Assembly: GCA_012845835.1 (NCBI GenBank) | Contig: JABAKD010000027.1 | Location: 10,128,790-10,192,789, forward strand | From: Undaria pinnatifida | Lineage: Eukaryota > Sar > Phaeophyceae > Laminariales > Alariaceae | Direction of reading: 5' to 3' | DNA: 64,000 bases | Shown: positions 22,201-35,100 of the stretch, piece after piece | How positions within the stretch are numbered: position 1 is the first letter of the stretch | How the letters are laid out: each line of letters starts with the position of its first letter | Position numbers and translations under genes: made by a program | The notes under the pieces: generated by a model | What the model saw: the letters and a program-made list of their open reading frames with translations, nothing else | What the model was told of the DNA's origin: nothing | Database searches by the model: none

Positions 22201-25200
22201 TACGCGACATGCTGGCGGGGCGGGTGAGGGGTCAATCTTCCCAGTCTTATGCGTCCATCTCGACGCTCTTGCGGTGACAGTTTTTTGTTTTTGTCGCCTG
22301 ATAGCAAAACCTCTGCCAGAGTGTATCTCTCACCTGGTACTTGGCAGTTTATTGATCTGGTGAAACCAAACCACGAGTACCACGTTGCGTATTTTTTGGT
22401 CTACTGGTGAAATAAACTAAACCAACGATTATCAACGTGCTGGCACCATGTCACTTGCAATCGTCCCCCTTCACCCCGTTCCCTCTCCGTCTTTTCGGAA
22501 CGCCTTCTTTCCGGAACGCCACTCCCTCCGCCGCCGCCGCCGTCCCGCGACCGCCGCCCCGCGCGCGTAACAGAGCAACATGAGGCACAACCTGGCATCG
22601 ATTGCGGTTGCTCTGGGAGCGGTGTTCTGGTCCATCCCCGTCACTCTCGTACAGGTAAAATTGAAGCTCTCTGCGACTTGAGAGGGAGGAAAATGGTGGA
22701 AAGGGGTTCCGATTACAACATCGGACATACAAGAGCGATGTGGGTTCCTGCGTTAAGGGATGAGATGTTTCGTGGTGTCCACTTTCCCATGCAAGACGTT
22801 GCACAACACGTGTGCAGTACTACTATGATATATGCCGTCCTATAAAGATCCCACCAGGACTGTTTCCGCTTGCCGCTGCCAAAAGGTCCCCACGATACTG
22901 CAGTTCCTAATAGTGTGTCCCCCAAAAACGCGGATGTGGCTCGATAGGGATTACGAGGTTGGCCTTCGGGGTGTGGTTGACGTGAAATCCCGGTGGTGTC
23001 GCCATTTGAAAGTTGGAAACGTAAGCGTTCCAGCGTGTATGCATGAGAGTATTTCTCGTAGCCACCGGGCAAGAACGAAGGACTTGCAGAAAGCTCAAGG
23101 AAAAGGATAAGCCACCGGCCATGTATCCCGGCAAGTAACACCGACCAGCCCACACCAGCTTTTAGTTAGGTGTTACACACTGTTGCGGGACGTGAGAGGG
23201 GAAAATGACCATCAATATTGACGCAAGTTGCATCAGCCACTGCTTGGTTAGAGAGTGATAACTTTGGTGTCCGAACTACTGTAGTCCCGGTTGGGATTTG
23301 AGAGACAAGTCTTGTCCTGGCGTGGTCTTGTCTTGTCTTGTCTTGTCTTGTCTTGTCTTGTCTTGTCTTGTCTTGTCTTGTCTTGTCTTGTCTTGTCTTG
23401 TCTTGTCTTGTCTTGTCTTGTCTTGTTTTTTTGCTTGCCTTGCCTTGTCTTGTCTTGTTTTTTGCCTGCCCTGCCCTGCCCTGCTCTGCCCTGCCTTGCT
23501 TTGCCTTGCCTTGCCTTGCCTTGCCTTGCCTTGCCTTGCCTTGCCTTGCCTTGCCTTGCCTTGCCTTGCCTTGCCTTGCCTTGCCTTGCCTTGCCTTGCC
23601 TTGCCTTGTCTTGTCTTGTTTTTTGCCTGCTCTGCCCTGCTCTGCCCTGCTCTGCCTTGCCTTGCCTTGCCTTGCCTTGCCTTGCCTTGCCTTGCCTTGC
23701 CTTGCCTTGCCTTGCCTTGCCTTGCCTTGCCTTGCCTTGCCTTGCCTTGCCTTGCCTTGCCTTGCCTTGCCTTGCCTTGCCTTGCCTTGCCTTGCCTTGC
23801 CTTGCCTTGCCTTGCCTTGCCTTGCCTTGCCTTGCCTTGCCTTGCCTTGCCTTGCCTTGCCTTGCCTTGCCTTGCCTTGCCTTGCCTTGCCTTGCCTTGC
23901 CTTGCCTTGCCTTGCCTTGCCTTGCCTTGCCTTGCCTTGCCTTGCCTTGCCTTGCCTTGCCTTGCCTTGCCCTGCCCTGCCCTGCCCTGCCCTGCCCTGC
24001 CCTGCCTTACCTTGCCTTGCTTGCCTTGCCTTGCCTTGCCTTGCCTTGCCTTGCCTTGCCTTGCCTTTCCTTGCCTCGCCTTGCCTCATGTTGTACTCTC
24101 GTTTTGTCTTGCGATTCTCCTCGGTGCAGTTCTGGGCGTCCTTCAGCGAGCTGAAGAAGCTGTTCCCTGTGCTGGTCAACCTCGACCCTGACAGGTTTGA
24201 GCACTCCGCGCGCGCTCTTTTACCGCAGTGCTGTACTACCTGCAAACGGCTGAGCCTGAACCGTAACTCCATACAGTGGGTACCCGTGACAAAAAACCGA
24301 AGCAAGCGTTTTTAACGTGTTCGGGGCCCATGCACAGCGATAAAACAAAGTATAAGCTCGTTCTTATGATGGTGCGAGCATGCGGGACCCAGCGGCGCAA
24401 GATGTGCGCGTGTCTTGCCGGCACTTGCATTGGATTTGGACGAGTAAAATCGGCGTTAGCTAATCTACCGGCCCGGGTTGCTTCTGCCGAAGGATGCTGT
24501 AAATAATCGTCGGTTTTGTTTCGTCAATTTTGCCCTGTACTATAGGCAAGATAAAGCAAGCCCCGAAAGGGTTAACTAGGCGTTGTTTTTATCTGCGTTG
24601 GCTTTCAGTCAGGCGGGACATGCCGATTAGACCGGTCTTAACAGCTGGAAACCCATTTTCAGGGACAAAACTACTTGGAAATAGTATGGGGAAGGGCTTT
24701 GGGGTCCTAACGGGGTTAACGCCGTTGGGGCTCCAGAGGGAAAAAACTGAGGACGACTAAAACTGACCATAGCAGCATTAGGTAAACGAAGCGACGCGGG
24801 CGGGCTGGTAGGCGAGGGGATGATGTGGTTGGTGTTGGGCTCCAATGCAAGCAGCCGTAGGACGCGCGGGTAGCGTGCGCTTTCTTTCGTATGCTGAACG
24901 TTTGCACTGTTACACGACCGCGCTTCTCAGTACCCTTCACGGGGCAGGACGCCTGGGCTATCGTCCAGGTTAAAAGTATGGAAAATCGGGGATTATTTTG
25001 GTATGCGAGTTTTTTTATTGTGGTCGATCAAATTTCCAATAACAAAGCAAGCGTCGGATTTTTTCCGGCCAAAGCTCTATGGGTAGGGTTGGGGTAGGGT
25101 TGGGGTAGGGGTTAGGGTTAGGGATAGGGTCTGGACTAGTGTTTGAGGGCAGTTCCTGGTTTTTCTTCTCATATTAGCGGAAGCACGCGTGGACTGAACC

Positions 25201-28200
25201 AGCTTAAGGTTAGGGATAGGGTCTAAAGCAGTGTTTTTGGGCAGTCTGGGATTGTTTCCTTTTCGTAATACTGGAATCACACTTGGGTCGAACCAACTTC
25301 CCCGACTTCCGTGCCTTGTCCTGGATGATAACTCAGGATTTCGTTGAAGGCGGCTCGCGCTTGTCGTTTGTTTGGTCGCTGGACATGGGCTCCACAAGCT
25401 TTAAGACCCGAATGCACTTGCCGCTGTTGCTCTCGGATTTGGGTACCGACTGTGTTGTTGCCTGTGGCGCAAAAGGAGTGGTTAGTTGTTGGCTGGGCAG
25501 GATATGGCTGCGCTAGAGCTATCGTACTGCTGTACGTAGGCTTCTACCGCACAGCTATCATACCACTGGAGCTAGAAAACCCTCCCGTTCGTGTCGTCTC
25601 AGGTTTGAGCAACGGGACGGGCCTTCTTCGCCCACTCTTTCGTCCAACCATAGCAGTTCTTCTGGACGGTGTGTGAGGTTTTGCGTGATTTTTTTTTCAT
25701 AGAACGGGTGCTTTTTGCGGTCCTCGCGCGGGCTAGAGTGTGGGGTTTGCCCGGTTTTTATGTTCATGGGTATGACACACTTCTGGCCCGTTGCTGGGCG
25801 TGCGCACTGTTTGTTGTGTTTTGCTTTGTGGAGCTTTTGCGGTGCAATCACAGCAACCTTTTGCGGTATACATCTCTGTTTCCTAAACCGAAGTTTTGGG
25901 AGGGGTGGGTCTCTCATTCTTTGCATGGGGGATCCGGGTGGTGGTGACAGGTTGACGGCTAAGGTTATTGTTAAGCTTGTACAGCGAGGCGTTCGATTTT
26001 GCATTCTCGGGTTATGTTCGGCTATTTTTGGTTAGTTCGGATTAGTTTAGGTTAGGTTTGGTTTTGTTCGGTTCTGTTCGGTTCGTTTTCATTCGGTTTG
26101 GTTCGATGTGCTTTGATTCGGTTCGGTTCGGTTCGGTTCGGTTCGACTCGGTTCGGCTCGGCTCGGTTCGGTTCGGTTCGGTTCGGTTCGGTTCGGTTCG
26201 GTTTCGGTTCGGTTCAGACGTGTTCGTAGGTATGTCGTGATTTCGCTTTGGTTTGGCGTCGATATGAAACGCACGACTCTCTAGCCAGACGGGGGGGTTT
26301 AATGAGGAGATACAAAATACATCGCATTTGTCATGCTACGCTGCCTGGTTGTCTGCTGTAGTGTTGACGTGAGCATTATGATCCACGGTGTGGATGCACA
26401 TAGAACGAAGCCGAATCATGCCAACATTACCCGCCGGCTGAACCACAATTCCCCCTTGCCCCCGCTCCCCCGGCGCGGCCTACCTACCCGCTCGACTTCG
26501 CCGCTTGTCGTCAACAACAGCATCCTGTACTACCTTATCGCTGGCTATCTTCCTGTAGTGGCTCTGCTGCTGCTCATGATGATCCTGCCTTTCTTCTTTC
26601 AGGTGAGGACACGTCATCGCCGCCGAATCTGCCTTTATCGCCGGTTCCGCTGGCGTTGACGTGACGTTGGCGTTAGCGACCCGTGCCAGGATAAGGGTGT
26701 ACACCTCTTATGGCGAAAATGTGCTTGGCCAGCTGAGCTCCTCTGCCCAACCTCGTTAGCACACCCTTCGTGGTGTGCAACGGATGTACAGACCATTGAT
26801 GTGTTACCAATGTTACGCTTGGTCCTACATGATGAGTATTCTAAGTGCATATGACATTTTTTTATTTTTTTGTTTTAGGTGCTGACTCATGAAAACTTAC
26901 TGAGAACGGACGACCGATGTATTACGCAGCTTGCAGCTTGCAAAGATGAGGTGTCGGCCCTAAATTTGTCGAGCTCACAGCTGACGTTGTTGGAATAATG
27001 TTCAAACAGCTTTCGTAAAATATTAGTCGTTGCATACCTGACAATACACCGTGGGATTGTTGATCGAGTTGTACTTTCGACGTTTTATTAAACGCACGTT
27101 TTCATGTAAGGTACACAAGTTCTTCAACTCAGGCGCCTCAGAAAAAAAGAGGCTCACCCCGTGTCGTAACATACTTCTAACGTTGAAACCCTTTTAGAAC
27201 TGCACCCACGCTTTGGAGGACAAAACAGTTGGGAGTTTGCGTGGCATAATTTTTTTTTGCGCGCTTCACCTGGTGCTGCTGGCGGTTGCAGTTGCAGTTG
27301 CCGTCATCGCGCGGCCTTCGTCGTTACTGGGGTCGTTTTACCGTCACTTCTCTTCCCGCGCCGCTTAGAAGCACACTTATATCTGTGCGTACATTCTTCG
27401 GGACGTTCGATTTCATTTTTGATTTTTTTCGCGGATGTATGGCTTGCTTCAGCTGTGAGATATACGTGGTACCACTTTTGGTTTGTTTTATGTTTTCCCT
27501 AGGTTACTGGGGCCTGTCCTGTGACCACGGACTTTATCACGGACTAGTTGATGTGAAAACAACAACTTCGAACGTGTAATGTAATTATGACATGCAGTAG
27601 AAACGTTTCCCCTGCCACCCGTTCACCCCCCGACGCTCCAGCTTCCGTATTTCTTGTGTTGATACCACCGGCTCTTTTGACACCTGATTTCTCTCTCGTC
27701 TGCGTGTTCCTTGTTTTTGTTTTGTGGCAGATGCTCTCGTACCGGTACGAGCGCAGGAAATCACACAGCGACGTGCAGCGCCTTGTCCTGAATCGCTACT
27801 TCACCTACCAGGTTAGACGCGCGTTACGATAGGGTAGCTGGGGTACCGTGTATAGCGTTTCTTCTTAGTTCAGTGCATTGGCGTGCCCATTTAGCGACTA
27901 TCCGGCTTGAGGCCATAGCAGATATGAGGTTTGCTGAAAAATCAGTTTTTGACAGGTATGGAGCTCTTCGAGCGAGGAGATGGAGGCAAAGTTGAAGTTA
28001 GGTGCTACCCGTATCGTAGCTTGCTTTGTTGCTCGGTGCCACGCTCGGACGGACTAGGGCTATACTGTGGGCTATACTGTAGGCTATGCTGTGTGTATGT
28101 AGTATATACGGTAGGGGAGTTACTTTTATGGCCTCGTCTGTGAGCTGCCCAGGGTTGCCCATGGCAAGTGGCGTTTTGTGTGCTTTTCGGTTTCGAAAAT

Positions 28201-29057
28201 ACGCATCTCCATAAAACTGTTGCTTTGCGCCAACTAACTTGTGGTCTGAGTCTGAGTATTTTTTTGGTCGAGGTAAAATCCATTCGTTCGAATGGCCTTA
28301 ACGCGGCAGCGAAAATGCGGTTATAATACTATGCTATTATGCCAGGGTACTCGATGACGCTATACTTGGTGTAGTACTATGGTTCGAACTAGTACCGTAG
28401 CTTTGGTGGACGCATCGGCTAACCTTTTTTTTTTTTTTTATCCTCCGGCGGATGGGGAAAAATAAAGCTTTAGCTCACCACACTTCCACGCATTTTCATA
28501 CGCGTCGTGTGTCGGCTAACGTTTTCGTTTCGTTGACGGTATGCTTGGGGGGGGTATGCTGGGGGGGTGCTGTGGCGCCGAGATGGTCGGATGCCACCCA
28601 TAGTAACGGTCCCTCTGTAGTGCCGGTTGAGTAGTGCCGGTTGCCCGTTAGAAAAGACGTTTTGGCGCAGATGGGAACAAGACCCAGTGGCAGGACGCGG
28701 AGCAGTACCGGTTGCCGCTAAAGGGCAACGCTTCAGGCTGGAACACACCGGCACAATGGATGATGTGTCGTAGCCACCCGAATGTATACTACGGGTGGCT
28801 TTGCGCGGAGGGTCTAGAGTATGTGTGTGGGTCGAGCCGTCGGGAGATCCCTGCTGCGCTCCAGTGAATGGGGAACGGTGTTCAGCCAGAGGAACGCGCG
28901 CGCGCGTTTGTGTACAGCGGTGGTTGCTTGCTTGATTGCTTGCTTGCATGCCGTCGGGAAATCCCTGCTGCGCTCCAGTGGAAGGGGGACGGTGTTCAGC
29001 CAGAGAAAAGCACGCGCGCATTTGTGTACAGCGGTGGTTGGTTGCTTGATTGATTGC

Positions 29058-29141
<84 letters not shown>

Positions 29142-32100
29142 TTGTTTGTTGCTTGCCTGCCTCATCCCCCCATCCATAGCTTCTATTTTTTTTTTCACGA
29201 GCGTGGTTGGCGTCGTTAGGCTAATTTATCATAGCCTGGCGCGGCTGGGCTTGAGTTTGCGCTGTAGTAACGTCGCTACCGTGCCGTTTCAAAGGCTTGT
29301 CGGTAGTGAGGGCAAAGCTAACAAGAGATCGATCGCAGCCGTTTAGTTTTGTGTGGCTTCGACATCGTGTCCGTATCCTGATGCAAGCACAGTCAACAGT
29401 TTTGTTTTTCTATTCGCTCAGTTAACTGTGTTGTTTTGTTTTTGGCGGATGCTGTTGCTGATGTTGGTGTTATTGCTGCCGTCCCCGCTTCGACGTGGCC
29501 TCCTGCTTGTCACAGGTGGCGAATATCTACGTGACGGTTGCGTCGGGCTCCATCATATCGGCCCTTCAGGAAATTATCAACAACCCAGCCTCGGTGAGTT
29601 ATCCCCCCCCCCAAACAATTCCACCTCGCAAAGGGTTCTTAGCAGGGTGCCACTCACCCTTCATGCGACTCACCGAACACCTTACGGGGCTTCGCGTTTG
29701 GTGCACGCGATGTCTGCCTGGTGGATGAAAACGCTGCGTGCTCCGTCCCGGCATCGCAGGGATGCGAGGGTCTACCGTCATACGACGACAGCTATGAACG
29801 AAATGAGTGCAACCCCCCCGCGCGCGCTTCCTTTTCCTCCTCTTGCTTCTTGTCCTCCTCGTCCTCGTCCTCGGCCGCCTTCTTTTCTTCTTCTGTATCT
29901 TCCTCGGATGGCGTCAACCCTCTAGGACTGCACCCTGTTTTTGGCTACAAACTACTTGGAGTTAGTGTTGGACGATGTTTGCAGTAGTGATCGGGTGAAA
30001 AAAACGGAAGAAAAAATACGAGATATGTTAAGAACGGAGGCGCTGATTTCGGGCGTCATCCCGACGTTGGCGGTCGCCCAAAGCATTCCGTCCTAGATTC
30101 GCGAATGCTAGAGCAGAATCCATCCGCAAGATATGTCTCCATAGTGCGAGACGGTGGCGGACACTCGTTCGTGAGAGGCACGGTTTCTGTTGTTGAGTTA
30201 TTTTCTTTCTCTGAATTACAATAGTGGTCCCTACATAGTGCCGGTATGTGCACTATAGAGGGAAATACCGGCACTGTATCGGCAACTGGCACTACTCGCA
30301 TACCGTCACTACCGATTGGTTGTTTCCACTTGTGTCAAGCGATTTCACAGGCACTTTACTGTAGTGGGCAACCGGCACTATATAGGGACTGCTATTTGTA
30401 CCTCAAAGGAGGAAGACCATTTGATTTTTTTTTTTGACGATTTCACGCGGGTTCTGATTTGGGAATTCCTTCTCCCCATTTTTCGTTGTAGGATGTTACT
30501 GTCCCTCGTCCCCCGCCGTGATGGGGGTAGAGCGCTCGACGCACGTACATTATCAGATGGCGTCCTCGCGTATGGTTGTCTCGTCTATATTCCACGTCGC
30601 TGCTGATCCAGCTGTTTCGACCGTTTTTTTTACCCGCCTCCCGTTGTTCACATCGCGAACGCCTCCACTACCGCCGCTGCCTTGCTCGAGCTGTTTTATT
30701 TTGTTGCTGTTGTTGTTGTTGCTGCTGTTGCTGTCGCTTTTGCTGCTGCTGTTAATGTTGATGATGATGTTGATATTGACGCTGATGTTGACGTTGATGT
30801 TGATGTTGATGTTGATGTTGATTTTGATGCTGATGCTGTTTTTGTTGCTGCTGATGTCATGATTGTGTTGTTGTTCGTATTTGATTGTGTATTGTGCCTT
30901 GAATTATTGTTTTGTACCGGAAAACGATTTTTCAGGTTCTGACAATTCTGGGCGCGACGTTCCCGGCCGTGGCGGTGTACTTCCTGGATGTGATCGTGGT
31001 AAAGATCTTCGCCGGCCTCACCTGGGAGGTGGGTACCGCCATCAACAACGTCCACCCAGCTTGCCCCGCTTGCCCTTCTTGCCCCGCTTGTCCCGCCCCT
31101 CGCCGATTATATTTCCTAGTCTGCCCCTCGCCGGTTACATTTCCTGATTTAGTTCTATAACTTTTTTCTGCGGTATATTTTCCCGGTTCGATTTCGATCC
31201 ACGGTCTCCTCGATGGCTCACTTGCCCTCCTCCCCGTCAACTGCCTTGGCGTGCGTGCGTGCGTTTGCGCCGTTCAGCTGCTCCGTGGCTGGCCTTTGCT
31301 GCGAGTGATGTGGTCGCAGAGGTGCACGAACCGGATGTACGCCACGGAGAGGGAGATAAGGTACAGTCCTGTCAACGTGCACGTAGTCGGTCGCGATTGT
31401 GTTTTCCTATTCCTACTGCTACTGCTACTGCTACTACTGCTACTGCTGCTGCTGTGGCTGCTTCTGTTCTTGCTATTGCTGCTGCGAACCAGGTATCGTA
31501 CCATGTGAAAGTAAAGTGACTTATAGTTGTGATGTTGCTACTGCTGCTTGTGCTGCAGCTGCTGCTACGCATGACGTACAATGTACGGTGGCGAAGTGTC
31601 TGAATGGTCCCTGCTGCTGCCTCTGCTGCTGCGGCTGCTGCTGCATATAAGGTATATTGTGAAGTGACGCGTGTTTGGGAATGGTTCCATTAGTGAAACT
31701 GGCTCTTCTGCCCCCGTCCCTCTCGTGATCCGTTTTGTGTTTTCGTTTGGTCGTGTGAGCAGGACTGGACCATTCGGTGCGGCAGAACTACAGTATGGAT
31801 GGGTGAGACGCCACCACAGCAACGCGTACGGTCGACGCCTATGATAGTATATATCAGCAACGCGTACGGTCGACGCCTGGTTCTATTTGTATGATACACA
31901 CCTGCTATGATATATTGCGGCATCATAATGGTTCCTGCAAAAACCGTAATATTTTCGTAACTCCAGTTTGTTTCCCCAACAAAACTCATCTACTGGTACA
32001 TACCACATCTACGTAGTAACCATGTCGCCATCTCTCTCTAGATGTATAAATATATCTACCTACTGTACATCTGTAGCTATGATCTCAATCATGTTGTGTT

Positions 32101-35100
32101 AGCTTTATCTCCATTTTCACCGCTACCCCCAACCCCCCTCTCCCCCTTCATTCAGATCTACCCCACTCTCCTCCTGGTCCTGGTGGTCTGCTTTGTGTAT
32201 GCCGTCATCAGCCCGTTCATCATGCCCGCCGGAGCCGTATTTTTCGCGGCCGCTTACGTCGTCTACAAGCACCAGGCACGAAAACACACAGCCGCCGAAA
32301 AACGCCGTTTTCCTGGGCACTTTTTTTTTTCTTGTTTTTGTTGCGAATACTCCTGCGGATAGGTAACAATGCATGTGCTTGGTGAGCGTAAATTGGATGT
32401 TCATAGCAAACATGCACCACTCTGTCCGGAAAGACAAAAAGCAACCTTTTTGGATGTTAATAATGAAATGTAATGTTGCTTCTATTTCCGGAGGTGGTGG
32501 TAATTCGAAAGGTTTCGCGAATTGGGCGAAGTGTTTTCGTGAGCTGTCGATGCTATCTTGACGATACGCTTTGGCGAGAATATCTTTAGGCAGGGGATAA
32601 CAATGAAGGGTTGAATGAAGCTCACCGCACTTCCACTTATGTGTCGTGTGTCAATCTAACCCCTTTAGAGCCCCCAAAACCCCTCCCTATACTATTTCCA
32701 AGTATTTTCCCCCCGAAAACGGGGTCCCTGTTGTCAAGGCATTAACTCGGCCGGCGAAACAACGGTGCCGCCGTGGCAGCCGGTAACGCAAGCTGCCGCG
32801 ACCTCCGGTGGCTGTGGCAGCGACAGCGCAAAAGCCGCTGCGACCAAACGGGTGCCGTTGCCTGCTAAGGGCGGCGCATGAGTGTGTCGCGTAGTGGAAG
32901 CGCGTGATTGTGATTTTGTGATTTTGTTATTATGGTTGTCACATGCGCTGTGATACAGGCAGCACCTTTTGGTTCATTTTTTTTTCAGTTTGACAACCCT
33001 CCTCATTGGAAAAGCACCCAAAGTTGATGGAGTATCGTGTGGGTGCGTCACGAGATTTTTTTGTTTTTGCGCCTTGGCGCCATGATGTCATGTGTATTGT
33101 TACTTATTTTTTTTCGTACTGCGCCGCCGGCTCATGGCATCATTGTGTATGTTACAGTGTTTTTGGCTCTGCGCTGTGGCCCACGGTGTTTTTCGTCGGG
33201 TTGGGTCGTTTACTGGTCGTGAGGTAGAGAGCTCCAGTAAGGAACAACCAGAAAAACAGTGGGTGCACCCTTCACGCCTTGCCAGCTTGAAACCCGTTTT
33301 TGGGGGAAAATAACTTGGAATTAGTTTAGGGAGGTGTTTTGGGGGCTCTAAAGGGGTTAACGTAGCGTGCGTCTGGTGAAGGAGATAAGAAACGCGCGAT
33401 TGTGATTGAGTCGCGGAGGGGAAGACGCGCTTGTGTTTGTCGTGGTTTGGTTTGGGTTTGGTTTGGGTTTGTTTGGTTTGGTTTGGGTTTGGTTTGGTTT
33501 TGGTTTGGTTTGGTTTGGTTTGGGTTTTGGTTTGGGTTGGTTTGGTTTGGTTTGGGTTTGGTTTGGTTTGGATTTGGTTTGGTTTGGTTTGGTTTGGTGT
33601 GGTGTGGTTTGGTTTGGTTTGGTGTGGTTTGGTGTGGTTTGGTTTGGTGTGGTATGGTGTGGTTTGGTTTGGTTTGGTGTGGTTTGGTGTGGTTTGGTGT
33701 GGTTTAGTTCGGTTTGGTTGGGTTGGTGTGCGGGGGCACGGAAGGATCGACAATTATTGCCGGCCTGTTTTGGCGCGTGTTTAGTAAGGCATGAAAGTGG
33801 CCGGCGACACTGCAGAAGGCATTAGATCGAGATGGGGGGAAGGAGGGCGGGGGGTAGGCTCATTGCCTCGCGGCTAGCACGCAGAGACGCAAGAACCTGT
33901 ATTCGTCGTATGTTGCTCTATTTTGTGACGCCCCGCTCCACCCCCGACAGTAGTACTGTTTTCTTCGTTTTTTTCGCGCACGGCGAGCCTGTATATGACC
34001 CACCGGTAGTCGACCGATTGGCCGAAGGAGCAAAACAAACCCGTCTTGTTTTTCTTCCCTATTTCTTGGTACCTTTTTGCGCCGTCTCTCTCCGTACGTC
34101 GGTCTATCTGTTGCCCCCACTCCCTCCCCCCATCCGTCTCTCCCAACCTTCCCTTCCTATCTCCCGATTTTTTTGTTTCTGTCAGGTGCTCTACGTGTAC
34201 GTCCCCAAATATGAGAGCGGAGGCGTGTTTTGGTTCAGGTACGCCAAGCAGCCTCTGCCGGAGGCTGTTGCTCAAGCAACTATATTTCTTCCCTTTGATT
34301 TGTGTGTGTGTGTTTTTTGTGTGCCTGTTGCCGCGCGTTTTGTGTGTGTTTTCCTAATTTCAGCCAGCGGACGCGCGCTCTGCTTGTTCGTTTTTGTTGT
34401 TGTGTTGCACCGACGCAGTGTGTACCCGCGGGTGTTGATCGGGCTCGGCTTGGCGCAGCTCACGCTGGCGGGGTACGTCTTCGTCCGTGAGGGCTACACG
34501 CAAGCATCCCTGATGCTGCCTCTGCCTGTGCTCATCTACTGGTACGGCTTCCGGAGCTACAAAAGGTAGGGGAGGGGTGGGTTGGTGCCTTTTTGCAGGG
34601 GGTCTAGGATCTGTTGGAGTGAGGCTATGGGGGGGGGGGAGGCTTTGCAAAGTTTGGTGCTGCCAGGTACTTGCCACTGGTATGTCGTGCGAGTAGGAGG
34701 TTTGTGCCGGGTTTTGCCTGAGACCGAGCTGGTTGGTGTGCGTTCGGTTTTTGTTTCGTGCCGAACTGAAATTTAGCTTTTTTTTCGGATTACCGTGTGT
34801 TTTTCATGTTAACGGTAATCCCCCCCCCCTCCCCTCCCCCCCCCCCTTCCCTCCCCCCCCCCTCCCCCCCTAGATACGTGAGGCCTGCGGAGAGCATCTC
34901 GATGGAAACCGCCGCTAGAACCGACCGACGTGACGCTTCAGCTATGGCAGACGCGGTCAAAAAGGCTGCAGAAAATCGCAGGGGTAGGGCCTGGCAAGGA
35001 GCTAGTGAGCCTGGCGGTGGCGACGCAGTGAATGTTGAGACGGCGGGCGTCAACCCCGATGACTTTGAACCTCTGATGTATGCTCAGCTGGCGTTGACTT

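Larger units (their letters stand above)
32276..34185 (+). other. GC-AG intron of the OSCA-like channel
   Basis: The preceding exon must end after ...VYKHQ (32275) because the next exon, from 34186, continues VLYVYVPKYESGG in phase 0, as in the family. The six bases after 32275 are GCACGA, so the donor is GC. The first downstream GT donor that looks usable (after GATAG near 32361) lies beyond an in-frame TAG. The intron is 1.9 kb and contains the GGTTT array at 33430-33725. Confidence 0.6.
22574..34565 (+). other. Pore-forming 7TM (RSN1_7TM-like) region of the OSCA-like channel
   Basis: Helices in order are ALGAVFWSIPVTLVQ (22574-22654); ILYYLIAGYLPVVALLLLMM (26521-26602); the loop KSHSDVQRLVLNRYFTYQ (27731-27811), matching the family's conserved segment between helices; VANIYVTVASGSIISALQE (29516-29593); VLTILGATFPAVAVYFLDVI (30936-31028); the YPTLLL...AAAYVVYKHQ double helix (32156-32275); YVPKYESGG (34186-34238); and the last pair in 34419-34565. 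A 40-nt micro-exon (31763-31802) supplies TGPFGAAELQYGW, which restores both phase and the Y-G-x-x-Y-P motif of the family. In known OSCAs these helices line the ion path, so the product should be a channel subunit. Confidence 0.85.

Noticed and set aside
23166-24315. Very long frames (up to 379 codons) on both strands over the CTTGC array
   Set aside because: The unit length of five makes every frame open without selection. Proteins are pure K-A-R-Q-G or L-A-L-P-C repeats, and flanking splice sites show this is intron.
33100-33825. 217-codon minus and 139-codon plus frames
   Set aside because: Products of the GGTTT pentanucleotide array.
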